A stretch of DNA of 64,000 bases from Pseudomonas fluorescens (GCF_000802965.1 NZ_JSAK01000021.1:82873-146872), one strand, 5' to 3'; numbered from the stretch's first letter, positions 17,508 through 25,539 are shown. The notes: generated by a model from the sequence alone, not told the origin. A program made the numbers and translations.

Positions 17508-18725
17508 TCAGGCCTTTTTGGTCCGTGGCAGGAAGATCGCCAACACACCCAACAACGGCAGGAACGAACACAGGAAATACACGTACTCAATCCCGTGAAT
17601 ATCCGCCAGGTGCCCCAGCAACGCCGCGCCAATCCCGCCGAACCCGAACATCAAGCCGAAGAACACCCCGGCGATCATCCCCACATTGCCCGGCACCAAC
17701 TCCTGCGCGTAGACCACGATGGCCGAGAATGCCGAGGCCAGGATGAAGCCGATGACAATGCTGAGAACAGTCGTCCAGAACAGGTCGACATGGGGCATCA
17801 GCAATGTGAACGGCGCAACGCCCAAGATCGAGAACCAGATCACCGCCTTACGGCCGATCTTGTCGCCAATCGGCCCACCGAAGAAGGTCCCCGCCGCTAC
17901 CGCACCGAGAAACAGGAACAGGTGCAGCTGCGAACTGGCCACCGACAGGTCGAATTTCTCGATCAGGTAAAAGGTGAAGTAACTGGTGAGGCTGGACATG
18001 TAGAAATACTTGGAAAACACCAGCAACCCGAGCACCACCAGTGCGCTGGTCACTCGCCCCTTCGACAACCCATGAGTCGCCGCCTGACCTTGCTTGAGCT
18101 TGAACAGGTTCAGGTGATTGGCGTACCAGCGGCTGATCCGGTAGAGCACAAACAGCGCAAACACCGCGAACAAGCCGAACCACGCAACATGACCCTGACC
18201 GAAAGGAATGATGATCGCTGCAGCCAGCAACGGACCGAACGCCGACCCCGCATTTCCACCGACCTGAAAGGTCGATTGCGCCAGCCCGAAGCGTCCACCC
18301 GAAGCCAGTCGCGCCACACGAGAAGCTTCCGGGTGAAAGGTCGAGGAGCCAATACCGATCAAGCCCGCCGCCAGCAGGATCAGAGGAAAAGTGCCGACCA
18401 CCGACATCATCAAAATCCCGATCAAGGTGCAGACCGTTCCGGCCGGTAGTAGCCATGGCTTGGGATGACGGTCAGTGTGATAACCAACCCATGGCTGCAA
18501 CAGCGAAGCCGTCAACTGAAAGGTCAAGGTGATAAGGCCGACCTGGGTGAAGGTCAGGCCGTAGTTGGCCTTGAGCATTGGATAGATCGACGGCAGCACC
18601 GACTGAATCAGGTCGTTGATCAGATGCGCCAGTGCCACCGCGCCGATAATGCGCATGACCAGTGGACTGCTTTGCGAAGCTGCGGGCGCCGCCGTGGTGG
18701 CGGGCTGGGCGTTGGTGATAGCCAT
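17508..18725 (-). CDS. Fsr-type MFS efflux transporter
   Basis: 405 aa with about 12 hydrophobic segments. The opening AHLINDLIQSVLPSIYPMLK, the GYHTDRHPKPW loop, the STFHPEASRVAR segment and the central GDKIGRK loop match the fosmidomycin resistance (Fsr) family of major facilitator proton antiporters. Probable drug or metabolite efflux; substrate not deducible. Confidence 0.88.
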   Translation of the reverse strand: MAITNAQPATTAAPAASQSSPLVMRIIGAVALAHLINDLIQSVLPSIYPMLKANYGLTFTQVGLITLTFQLTASLLQPWVGYHTDRHPKPWLLPAGTVCTLIGILMMSVVGTFPLILLAAGLIGIGSSTFHPEASRVARLASGGRFGLAQSTFQVGGNAGSAFGPLLAAAIIIPFGQGHVAWFGLFAVFALFVLYRISRWYANHLNLFKLKQGQAATHGLSKGRVTSALVVLGLLVFSKYFYMSSLTSYFTFYLIEKFDLSVASSQLHLFLFLGAVAAGTFFGGPIGDKIGRKAVIWFSILGVAPFTLLMPHVDLFWTTVLSIVIGFILASAFSAIVVYAQELVPGNVGMIAGVFFGLMFGFGGIGAALLGHLADIHGIEYVYFLCSFLPLLGVLAIFLPRTKKA

Positions 18726-19058
18726 GAGAATTTCCAGACAACAGGTAGGTGCACGCGGGCAGGTGCGTCAATGTGCCATTTTTCGGTGCAACAGCGCCAT
18801 CCCCTTAGCCTGCTAACGACTTCGAAATTCATCGCTTTTTCGGTGATAGCGCAAAGCCATGGTCTGAATCTTGCCTTGCTTATCCGCTTCAACGCGCCCC
18901 CCTTACAAAGGGGACCGAGAATGGGAAGTTTCACCACAGAGCCGGCCTACAGAGCGGGCAAAGGTGAACTTTCGAGGCCTTTTAGAAGGGCACAGGTCGG
19001 GGTCGCAATGGCCTTGATGCACGCCAATGGTGCGTGGTGTCCAAAGGAGTCATGGGGC
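18726..19058. other. 333-base divergent gap between fsr-like and chemoreceptor genes
   Basis: Holds the two divergent promoters, which I could not place. It contains a CCCCTTACAAAGGGG stem-loop near 18900-18915 and GC-rich complementary stretches, so a structured 5' leader is possible. I match it to no known riboswitch. The chemoreceptor frame stays open through this stretch, but no ribosome-binding site supports a longer protein. Confidence 0.4.
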
Positions 19059-21116
19059 ATGCAGGCTTTTTTATCACCGGGGATCGCGCTGCTGGGGCGT
19101 TTTGGTTTCGCACGCAAGTTTCAGTTGTTGTTTCTGCTGTTTATCCTGCCACTGGCCGGCAGCCTGTGGATGATCGGTCAGGACTACCGCGACAAACTCA
19201 ACCTTATTTCCGGCGAGCGTGCCGGGGTACGTCAACTGCTCGCCCTCGATGCGCTCGACAACCTGCTCGCTGCCCAGCGTGACCGTGCAGCGCGTTGGCG
19301 CGCAACCGAAACCAATCGCCAGCCGACGCCAGCCACACTCACCGCCATGTCCGCGTTTGATGCGGTTCAGCCTGCGATCGCCCAAGCCACCTCGGACCTC
19401 GGCAACGCGCTGAAAACCGAAGGCGCCGGGGGCGAAACCCTGGCTCGTTATCAAACGCTGCAAAGCGCTCTCAATGGCCTGGACTCGAAAAGCCTGAGCA
19501 GCGTCGGTTGGTGGCCGGACGGTTACGATCGCTTCACCAATGCCTTGAGCGCCCTGCAAGCCTTGCGCGAACAGATCGCCATGGACAATCGCCTGACGTT
19601 GGCACCGTGGCTCGAAACCTACTTGCTGACGCAGATTTCCACGCAGCACGCACCAGACCTGATCGAGCGGGTCGGTCGTCTGGCCAGCGTCGGGCAGGCG
19701 TCGGTGGTGTCCGGGCAATTCACCCTGCAAAGTCGCCTGCAATTGCGCGACTTACGCAGCCGTATCGGCGATGCCCGTGAACAGCTGGTCAAAACCGCAG
19801 GCCTGCTCGAAGCGCGATTGCCCAGCGCCTTGCAAACCTGGGCCGGGCAATACCACGACAGCCTCACGCACCTCGATGCCGGCCTGAAAGTCCTGGATGA
19901 CGGTGTATTCGGCGGCAGCATCAATCTCAAGCCAGAGGACTTCGAGCGCAGCCTGGACGCCCTGCTCGCTGACCTCGCCTCGCTGCGCCAGCAATCATTG
20001 GTGTCACTGGATCTACGTCTGGATTACTACCACGATTCGGCGATTCGCCAGTTCATCGTCGTGGCGGCCATTTTTAGCGGCCTGTTGCTGGCCGCGCTGT
20101 ACCTGTTCATCTGTTTGCAGGCCTCCATCCGCCGCAGCGCCAGCGGCATCACTCTGCTGGCCGAAGCGTTGCGCGACGGCAATCTGAGCCTGCAAGTGCC
20201 GGTTCAGGGCCGGGACGAACTGGCGGCCATCAGCACTGCTCTCAACGTCGCGGTGGTGCAGTTGCGCACCAGTTTGCTGGGGGTCGATCACGAGACCCTG
20301 CAACTGAGCGATGCGGTGCAAACCCTCAATCATCATTCCAGCGGTGCCTTGGGCGAAGTCGAAGCCCAGCAACTGCAGATCAGCCAGATCGCTGCTGCAG
20401 CGACGCAATTGGCCGCGACCTCCCAAGGGGTGGCCAAGAGCTGCGAACAGGCTTCAGGCAGCGCTCAGCACACCCAGCGCATCGCCGCCGACAGCAGCCG
20501 CGACAGTCAGCGCACGACGGCGAGCATTCAGCAGCTCAATCAGCGCTTGAATGACACGGCAGCGGCGCTCGGGCGGGTCAGTGAACAAGGGCAACAGATT
20601 CAACTGGTGGTCGATACCATTCGCGGAGTCGCCGAGCAGACCAACCTGTTGGCACTCAATGCCGCCATCGAGGCCGCTCGCGCTGGGGAGCAGGGTCGCG
20701 GATTTGCCGTGGTGGCCGATGAAGTGCGCAGCCTGTCGCAACGCACCCAGTCCTCGACCGCACAAATCGCCGGCACGGTGGATAGCCTGCGCAGCACCGT
20801 GAACGAAGCTGTCAGCCTGATGGAAGCCGCTTGCGGCCAGGCACAATCAGACGCACATGCCGTCACTGGCCTGGGCGAACGACTGGGAGAGATTGCCAGT
20901 GCGGTACAAGGCGTCACCGACACCCTGGCGCAGATCGCCACGGCGGTGGACGAGCAAGCGAGCACCGCCGACGAAGTCAGCGGCAACATCCAGCAAGTCG
21001 ATCAGGCGGCTGTCCGCTTGCTCGAAGGCGCGCGGGCAGTGAACCTGGCGGCAGACACCTTGAGCCAGGGAAGCAAGGCCTTGAGTGCCAATACCGGCCG
21101 CTTTCAGCTCAATTGA
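19059..21116 (+). CDS. Methyl-accepting chemotaxis protein
   Basis: 685 aa from ATG 19059, preceded by AAGGAG. The first membrane helix is at about residues 20-40 (FQLLFLLFILPLAGSLWMI). A long helical periplasmic sensor covers about 45-325, the second membrane helix about 330-350 (IVVAAIFSGLLLAALYLFIC), then a HAMP region. The signalling hairpin has the EQTNLLALNAAIEAARAGEQ tip. The ligand is unknown. An unrelated PAS chemoreceptor lies at 46,038. Confidence 0.93.
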   Translation: MQAFLSPGIALLGRFGFARKFQLLFLLFILPLAGSLWMIGQDYRDKLNLISGERAGVRQLLALDALDNLLAAQRDRAARWRATETNRQPTPATLTAMSAFDAVQPAIAQATSDLGNALKTEGAGGETLARYQTLQSALNGLDSKSLSSVGWWPDGYDRFTNALSALQALREQIAMDNRLTLAPWLETYLLTQISTQHAPDLIERVGRLASVGQASVVSGQFTLQSRLQLRDLRSRIGDAREQLVKTAGLLEARLPSALQTWAGQYHDSLTHLDAGLKVLDDGVFGGSINLKPEDFERSLDALLADLASLRQQSLVSLDLRLDYYHDSAIRQFIVVAAIFSGLLLAALYLFICLQASIRRSASGITLLAEALRDGNLSLQVPVQGRDELAAISTALNVAVVQLRTSLLGVDHETLQLSDAVQTLNHHSSGALGEVEAQQLQISQIAAAATQLAATSQGVAKSCEQASGSAQHTQRIAADSSRDSQRTTASIQQLNQRLNDTAAALGRVSEQGQQIQLVVDTIRGVAEQTNLLALNAAIEAARAGEQGRGFAVVADEVRSLSQRTQSSTAQIAGTVDSLRSTVNEAVSLMEAACGQAQSDAHAVTGLGERLGEIASAVQGVTDTLAQIATAVDEQASTADEVSGNIQQVDQAAVRLLEGARAVNLAADTLSQGSKALSANTGRFQLN

Positions 21117-21122
21117 CGCCCT

Positions 21123-21151
21123 CCTCCGACCCGTTTTTTCGGGTTCGGAGG
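21123..21151. terminator. Stem-loop after the chemoreceptor gene
   Basis: CCTCCGACCCG-TTTTTT-CGGGTTCGGAGG forms a long near-perfect stem, but no T run follows it, so termination is uncertain. Confidence 0.5.
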
Positions 21152-21192
21152 ATAAGCGGTTGAAAGTGTAGAGAAATATTTTAGATTTACGC

Positions 21193-21221
21193 TTGACGCA
21201 TCTGCATTACCGGTGAATAAT
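21193..21221 (+). promoter_or_regulatory. Promoter of tRNA-Met
   Basis: TTGACG at 21193-21198, exactly 17 bases, then AATAAT at 21216-21221, followed by a GC-rich discriminator typical of stable RNA promoters, 11 bases before the tRNA. Confidence 0.7.
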
Positions 21222-21232
21222 GCGCGCCACTT

Positions 21233-21309
21233 GGCTACATAGCTCAGTTGGTTAGAGCATAGCATTCATAATGCTGGGGTCCGGGGTTCAAGTCCCTGTG
21301 TAGCCACCA
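21233..21309 (+). tRNA. tRNA-Met (CAT), integration site of the element
   Basis: 77 nt with encoded CCA. The GGCTACA/TGTAGCC acceptor pairs, the anticodon loop TTCATAA gives CAT, and the T arm has GGTTCAAGTCC. Elongator Met is most likely; a tRNA-Ile with lysidine cannot be excluded on anticodon alone. The 3' end forms the left attachment site; integration leaves the tRNA intact. Confidence 0.95.
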
Positions 21310-21314
21310 AGTAC
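21296..21314 (+). other. attL core of the integrated element
   Basis: The 19-base core CTGTGTAGCCACCAAGTAC covers the tRNA 3' end and five bases beyond. It recurs perfectly at 40089-40107. Together they delimit the element. Confidence 0.93.
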
Positions 21315-21348
21315 CGATTTACAGATGTCTCAGGATGTCTATAAATCA

Positions 21349-21384
21349 AAACAAGAAGCCCGCCTCGTGCGGGCTTTCTTGTTT
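21349..21384 (+). terminator. Element-borne terminator just inside attL
   Basis: AAACAAGAAGCCCGC-CTCGT-GCGGGCTTTCTTGTTT, a 15-bp stem with one bulge, ending in a T-rich strand. It lies 35 bases inside the attL core and would terminate tRNA-Met transcripts that have lost their native terminator at 40,109. Confidence 0.85.
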
Positions 21385-21399
21385 CTGGCTGTTCCTCCT

Positions 21400-21472
21400 T
21401 GTATCCCCCTATACCTTCCCTCCTTGTATCCCTCTGTGTATCCTCGACAAATAATTGAACCGAAGGGATACA
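21400..21472. repeat. TGTATCC repeats: candidate integrase arm-type sites, left end
   Basis: TGTATCC occurs at 21400-21406, 21425-21431 and 21437-21443, and inverted at 21466-21472 overlapping the integrase ribosome-binding site. Two further copies lie beside attR. This layout suggests arm-site binding and possible autorepression by the integrase. Confidence 0.55.
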
Positions 21473-21478
21473 GGTCAA

Positions 21479-22711
21479 ATGAAGCGTTCAGAGATAAAGC
21501 GCCGCCCCCTCTCCGACACCGCGCTGGCCGGGCTAGAGCCTGACGCCAAGGAGTACCGCGAGCTCGATGGGAACAGTCTTTATTTCCGCGTGAAAACTGA
21601 CGGTCAGAAGTCCTGGCAGCTCCGATACAAGAAGCCCGACGGGAAATGGTCATGGCTAGGGCTGGGCGGTTATCCCGATGTGAGCGGGTCGGTGGCCAGG
21701 CAGAAAGCTGCCGAGCTGCGCGCCGACGCTGCTGATGGAAAGAACCCGATCGTCACAAAGCAGGCTCGCAAGAAAGCGGAAAGGAACATTGCCGCCGAAA
21801 CATTCGAGCCGCTGGCAAGGGAGTGGTACACCTCACGACTCACCAACTGGGACGCAGGCACGTCGAAGCGAATCATGGGCGCCTTCGAGCGGCATGTTTT
21901 TCCCGTGTTCGGTAAGCGTCCCTATGCAGACATCACCCCGCTCGAATGGATGGAGTTTCTTCGGGGCATGGAGCAGCAGGGAATCCTCGAGCAGATGAGC
22001 CGGGTTCGCTCGTATTGCAGAGACGTCTACGACTTGGCCAGGGTGACCGGCCGCGCAACTCATAACCCGCTTGAAGGCCTTCAGAAATACCTCCAGTCAG
22101 GCAAGGCAGAGAACTACGCCAACGTGTCGCCGGACGAACTACCGGGCCTGATCCGCGCCATAGCAGCCTACCCTCATGCCCACGACGTGCGTCTCGGCCT
22201 GCGACTGCTGAGCCTCTTCGCCGTGCGCCCCAGCGAGTTGCGTGAGGCACGGTGGTCAGAGTTCGACTTTGCCAAGAAGATTTGGACAATTCCCGTCGAG
22301 CGTAAAGGCCGCAAGAAAGGGCTGGAGCATCTGGTTCCACTTTCATCTCAGGCGATCGAGGCGCTTGAAGAGTTGCGCCAATACACCGGCAGCTATCCCC
22401 TTCTCTTCCCAGGTCGCAGCGATCACACCAAACCGCGGAGCGACACAGTGTTCCTGATGGCACTGCGTCGGATGGGATATGAAGGCCGGCAAACAGGCCA
22501 CGGCTTCCGCCATATCGCGTCAACGGTGCTCAACGAAAACGGATTCGACGAGAACCATGTCGAGGCCCAGCTTTCGCACAAGAAGCCTGGCGTCGCTGGC
22601 GTCTACAACAAAGCCCAATACCTACCGCAGCGCACGACGATGATGCAATGGTATGCCGACCATCTGGACACCTTGGCCAAGGGCAATGTCGTGTCGATCA
22701 AGCGGGCCTGA
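21479..22711 (+). CDS. int: P4-type tyrosine integrase
   Basis: 410 aa. The DUF4102 arm-binding N-terminus (PLSDTALAGLEPDAKEYRELDGNSLYFRV) is at residues 10-38, a core-binding SAM-like domain at about 108-200, and the catalytic domain at about 215-395. Catalytic residues are Arg250 (VRPSELR), His341 and Arg344 (HGFRH), His367 (LSHKKP) and Tyr376 (VYNKAQY). ATG 21479 follows AAGGG. It is the integrase for the tRNA-Met site. Confidence 0.96.
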   Translation: MKRSEIKRRPLSDTALAGLEPDAKEYRELDGNSLYFRVKTDGQKSWQLRYKKPDGKWSWLGLGGYPDVSGSVARQKAAELRADAADGKNPIVTKQARKKAERNIAAETFEPLAREWYTSRLTNWDAGTSKRIMGAFERHVFPVFGKRPYADITPLEWMEFLRGMEQQGILEQMSRVRSYCRDVYDLARVTGRATHNPLEGLQKYLQSGKAENYANVSPDELPGLIRAIAAYPHAHDVRLGLRLLSLFAVRPSELREARWSEFDFAKKIWTIPVERKGRKKGLEHLVPLSSQAIEALEELRQYTGSYPLLFPGRSDHTKPRSDTVFLMALRRMGYEGRQTGHGFRHIASTVLNENGFDENHVEAQLSHKKPGVAGVYNKAQYLPQRTTMMQWYADHLDTLAKGNVVSIKRA

Positions 22712-22888
22712 TGCGGGCCTTCCAATGTTCGCATAGACAGATATAGACTGATGCCATCACTGTTCGAATAGCCAGTATTCGCACGGATAACAGTTTTGGC
22801 TGACCTAGCTCGACGGAGCGAAAAGCGGACTTCCCAGCCGCCTGGCCAGCCGATCTATTCAGTACGGGAACGCCTTGGGAGGCGTGAG

Positions 22889-23743
22889 ATGGAAAAACTT
22901 TATAAATTCAAAGAGTTCATTACAGGCAAAGATGCAAATAGCTGGCTCCAAAAATTGACCTCTACCCCTATAAGCGGAATGGACTTTGCCCAACTTTGGT
23001 ATGACGGGCACATTGATGTTTATCTAAGTTGCTTAGGTGCAAAGGGGTACCTGAACACTCCTGGTGAGGCGACCGAAACCACAGAGGTTATAGGGGGGGG
23101 TGTAGCTCGGGTAGATGAAGGGTGGCGATTTACACAATTTGAGGGAGTCTGGGTTGTTGGGACACTACGCGATAGAGGTGAAGAGGAGGTGCTTTGGTTT
23201 GCAACTATAAATCCAGAGATGCGAACCCCGCTGTTCAAGCCTTCTGATATCCAGGCCTTTGCTGACGTCATGAATGGAACTGCAAACCAAGCTACGGAGC
23301 TGGAGCGTTTACGCGAAGATCTTGAACGAGAGCGAGCGAGCAACGCCGAACTGCAGCGCCAATTAAAAATTACCGAGGGTGTATGCGAGGTTGCAGAACG
23401 AGAGGCGGACGAACTGCGATCTCAGTGGCAAACATCTGAAATGGTCGATCATCTGGCCCGTGAGGAGCTGAAGGAGAAGCATCAGGCTGAACTGGCAAAA
23501 CTACGAGCGGAAGAAGACAAGCCTTTTGATAAGCGCTCTCGGAGAACAATAGAGAAATTGATCTATGTGCTTGCTATGGAGGGGAAGTACAGCCTCGAAA
23601 AGCCCTACTCCGATGCAGAGGACATTCAAAAGGCAGCATCCGCTATCGGTGTAATGTCGCCTGGCACCACGGACACCATCGTTAAATATTTGGAGGCCGC
23701 AGCAGCAAGAATCGCGCAAGATCGTAAGGATGCCTCAGCCTAA
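22889..23743 (+). CDS. AT-rich cargo gene: coiled-coil protein of unknown function
   Basis: 284 aa from ATG 22889, preceded by GGGAGG; an upstream TTG at 22796 has no ribosome-binding site. About residues 1-135 form an unknown globular domain, about 137-215 a heptad-rich coiled coil (ATELERLREDLERERASNAE), and about 220-284 a helical C-terminal domain (RRTIEKLIYVLAMEGKYSL). No family recognised. Base composition is clearly lower in GC than both flanks. The slot between int and the regulator region is a common cargo position in P4-like satellites, so an anti-phage role is possible but unproven. Confidence 0.75.
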   Translation: MEKLYKFKEFITGKDANSWLQKLTSTPISGMDFAQLWYDGHIDVYLSCLGAKGYLNTPGEATETTEVIGGGVARVDEGWRFTQFEGVWVVGTLRDRGEEEVLWFATINPEMRTPLFKPSDIQAFADVMNGTANQATELERLREDLERERASNAELQRQLKITEGVCEVAEREADELRSQWQTSEMVDHLAREELKEKHQAELAKLRAEEDKPFDKRSRRTIEKLIYVLAMEGKYSLEKPYSDAEDIQKAASAIGVMSPGTTDTIVKYLEAAAARIAQDRKDASA

Positions 23744-23750
23744 AACTCGA

Positions 23751-23782
23751 CCCTATTAGGGTTGTCTGAAACCCTATTAGGG
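23751..23782. promoter_or_regulatory. Tandem operator candidate upstream of alpA
   Basis: CCCTATTAGGG, a palindrome with one central base, occurs at 23751-23761 and 23772-23782, 21 bases centre to centre (two helical turns). This is typical of paired repressor or AlpA binding sites. Confidence 0.6.
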
Positions 23783-23804
23783 CACGCATGAGCGCCCACT
23801 CGGC

Positions 23805-23843
23805 ATTCTGTTTTCCGTCTAAACCAATAACGGGAAACAGAAT
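23805..23843 (+). promoter_or_regulatory. Inverted repeat abutting the alpA start codon
   Basis: ATTCTGTTTTCCGT and ACGGGAAACAGAAT form 14-base arms with one mismatch and an 11-base spacer. The right arm ends at the base before the ATG and covers the weak GGGAA ribosome-binding site. It could act as an operator or an RNA hairpin limiting translation. Confidence 0.55.
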
Positions 23844-24113
23844 ATGCAAACCACCGAAGTCGCTCCCCTCACATCGATCGCGACTATCCGTCAGTTCGAC
23901 CCAGCCAATACCCTCATCCGTATGCCAGACGTCGAGGCCATCACCGGGCTTGCTCGTCCCACCGTCTACAAGCGCCTCAAAGACGACCCGTCATTCCCTC
24001 GCCCAGTGCCGCTGAGTAACAGCAAATCACGCGGATCACCTGTTGGATTCGTGTTGGCGGAGGTTCAGGCCTGGGTTCGCCAACGCATCGCACTTCGTGG
24101 GGAGGCTGCGTAA
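23844..24113 (+). CDS. alpA: AlpA-family helix-turn-helix regulator
   Basis: 89 aa. An AlpA/MerR-like fold with LIRMPDVEAITGLARPTVYKRLKDD (residues 27-51), then FPRPVPLSN and a C-terminal EVQAWVRQRIA helix. Satellite AlpA proteins activate integrase or excision functions. It starts immediately after an inverted repeat and leads a tightly packed gene set; the next gene starts at the following base. Confidence 0.85.
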   Translation: MQTTEVAPLTSIATIRQFDPANTLIRMPDVEAITGLARPTVYKRLKDDPSFPRPVPLSNSKSRGSPVGFVLAEVQAWVRQRIALRGEAA

Positions 24114-24416
24114 ATGACAGACAAAAAAATGGCCGACCAACAGGCCAGCCACGAAAATACTCACGTAGAGAATACCAGCGGAAACGCACAACGTGTTCGC
24201 CTTTTGGCGCGCCTGAAAGTCGGGCCGATTGACACCTTCACCGCCATTCGCGAGCTGAACATCGTTCGACCTGGTGCTCGTATCAACGAGCTACGCGCCA
24301 TGGGCCACAAGATCCTCACACACCGCCTGACCTTGACCGATGACCAAGGCCGTAGTCACGGTCGCGTGGCGCTGTACTACCTCAGCACCAATCCGCCTGC
24401 CGGGGTGACCGTATGA
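24114..24416 (+). CDS. HTH_39-type winged-helix DNA-binding protein
   Basis: 100 aa. RVRLLARLKVGPIDTFTAIRELNIVRPGARINELRAMGHKI (residues 27-67) is a winged-helix HTH_39 domain found in phages and satellites. Its ATG directly follows the alpA stop, and its TGA overlaps the KilA-N gene start by ATGA. Likely a regulatory or replication accessory protein; target unknown. Confidence 0.8.
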   Translation: MTDKKMADQQASHENTHVENTSGNAQRVRLLARLKVGPIDTFTAIRELNIVRPGARINELRAMGHKILTHRLTLTDDQGRSHGRVALYYLSTNPPAGVTV

Positions 24417-25060
24417 GCGCCCGCATTATTCCCTTCGCCTACGAAGGCCAGGCTGTGCGCTTCAATGCAGACGGCTGGATCAACGCCACTGAAGCTGCCG
24501 CGCGCTTTGCCAAGCTCCCACACGAATGGCTGCGCCTTCCCGAAACTGCTGCCTACCTGGAGGCCTTGGCTAAATGCGGGAAGATCCCGCAATTAGTCCG
24601 CACTCAGCGCGGACGCAACGGCGGCACCTGGCTCCATCCCAAGCTGGCAGTAGCCTTTGCCCGGTGGCTTTCTGTCGACTTCGCCGTCTGGTGCGACGAG
24701 CAGGTAGACGCACTGCTGCGCGGCGAATCCAAGCCGTGGGCCAGTGCTCGCCGCGAGGCTGCGATCGGGCACAAAGCCGTCTGTGACGCCATCGCTTTCA
24801 ACTGCGAAGCCCAAGGCAAGACGCCACAGCGTCACCACTTCATTAACGAGGCGAGGCTTATCAACGAGGTCATCACGGGGGCTTTCACTGGCCGCAACCG
24901 TGACCTGCTGAGCGCAGGGGAGCTGGATTTAGTCACGATGGTAGAGATCCGCGACGTAATGCTCATGGGACAGGGCCTGAGTTTTGCCGGACGCAAAGTG
25001 GCATTGCTTCAATACGTTCGCGTCCTGCAGGGCAAGAGCCAACGGAGGATTGCCGCATGA
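24413..25060 (+). CDS. KilA-N domain protein
   Basis: 215 aa. The N-terminal KilA-N domain (about residues 1-110) includes GWINATEAAARF, HEWLRL, GGTWLHPKLAVAFARWLSVDFAVWCDEQV. The C-terminal part (about 120-215) is helical and unassigned. KilA-N proteins bind DNA and regulate phage genes. It overlaps its neighbours by ATGA at both ends. Confidence 0.88.
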   Translation: MSARIIPFAYEGQAVRFNADGWINATEAAARFAKLPHEWLRLPETAAYLEALAKCGKIPQLVRTQRGRNGGTWLHPKLAVAFARWLSVDFAVWCDEQVDALLRGESKPWASARREAAIGHKAVCDAIAFNCEAQGKTPQRHHFINEARLINEVITGAFTGRNRDLLSAGELDLVTMVEIRDVMLMGQGLSFAGRKVALLQYVRVLQGKSQRRIAA

Positions 25061-25539
25061 CGACTATGCTCATGTCCAGCGATAGTCGGCCAAAAACTCC
25101 GCTTGCTCAGATTGGGCGTCGGCGTTATGGTTCAAGGGTCATGGTAAATCCCGTGACCGACCTTGGCCGGTCGAGTATCGTTAGGCGCACAAGCGCCCAC
25201 CATCCGATTGCTGGCGCTTTTTTTGCGTCCGCACAATCGTTTTATGGCGGCTGTGCGTGGGACACCTTCGGGTGTGCCGGGTGCCTAACGTCCCGGTCGG
25301 CCAACCCGCGTACAGCTGCCACCCATCCTCGCTTGGCCGCGAAAAGTGGCAGCTCCTCAACGTTAGGAGCTACTCCCATGAAACACGCCATCATTCCGTC
25401 CGCAATTCGCGCTTTTGCTCACCGCCGTTTGGCCCTGAGCGCCCTCCGCACCGACTCATCCCTAATTGTCCGTCTTGCCCGCTACAACGCTCACATGGCA
25501 ATCGTCCGTACCCTGGAAAGTGTCGGGGGTGATGTATGA
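25057..25539 (+). CDS. Icd/Ash-like ORF overlapping a structured immunity-type region
   Basis: Open frame of 160 codons starting in ATGA overlap with the KilA-N gene. Residues about 45-105 resemble the P4 Ash / Icd-like family (SRSANPRTAATHPRLAAKSGS). The DNA here holds an intrinsic terminator and several long complementary segments, so part of the apparent protein may be a translated structured RNA. A second start at 25378 with AGGAG would give a 53-aa protein (MKHAIIPSAIRAFAHRRLAL). Which product is made is uncertain. Confidence 0.5.
   Translation: MTTMLMSSDSRPKTPLAQIGRRRYGSRVMVNPVTDLGRSSIVRRTSAHHPIAGAFFASAQSFYGGCAWDTFGCAGCLTSRSANPRTAATHPRLAAKSGSSSTLGATPMKHAIIPSAIRAFAHRRLALSALRTDSSLIVRLARYNAHMAIVRTLESVGGDV
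25179..25367 (+). ncRNA. Candidate structured RNA / switch region
   Basis: CGTTAGGC at 25179-25186 is complementary to GCCTAACG at 25283-25290, and the latter can also pair with CGTTAGG at 25361-25367, which contains the start of the Shine-Dalgarno site for ATG 25378. A UUCG-capped hairpin (ACACC-TTCG-GGTGT, 25262-25275) and a perfect 9-bp pair AGCTGCCAC/GTGGCAGCT (25314-25322 with 25346-25354) add to the fold. Mutually exclusive pairings suggest an RNA switch. Confidence 0.5.
25192..25224 (+). terminator. Internal intrinsic terminator (P4 immunity-like)
   Basis: AGCGCC and GGCGCT, separated by 15 bases, are followed by six more T residues, all inside the Icd-like ORF. An early terminator in the leader of the replication operon is how P4-type satellites control immunity. 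Confidence 0.7.

Noticed and set aside
18465..19058. Long N-terminal extension of the chemoreceptor frame
   Set aside because: It runs antisense through the Fsr-like gene and has no ribosome-binding site; the AAGGAG before 19,059 fixes the start.
18880..19058. Possible riboswitch in the chemoreceptor leader
   Set aside because: The stem-loop is visible, but I could not match glycine, c-di-GMP or other known riboswitch consensus.
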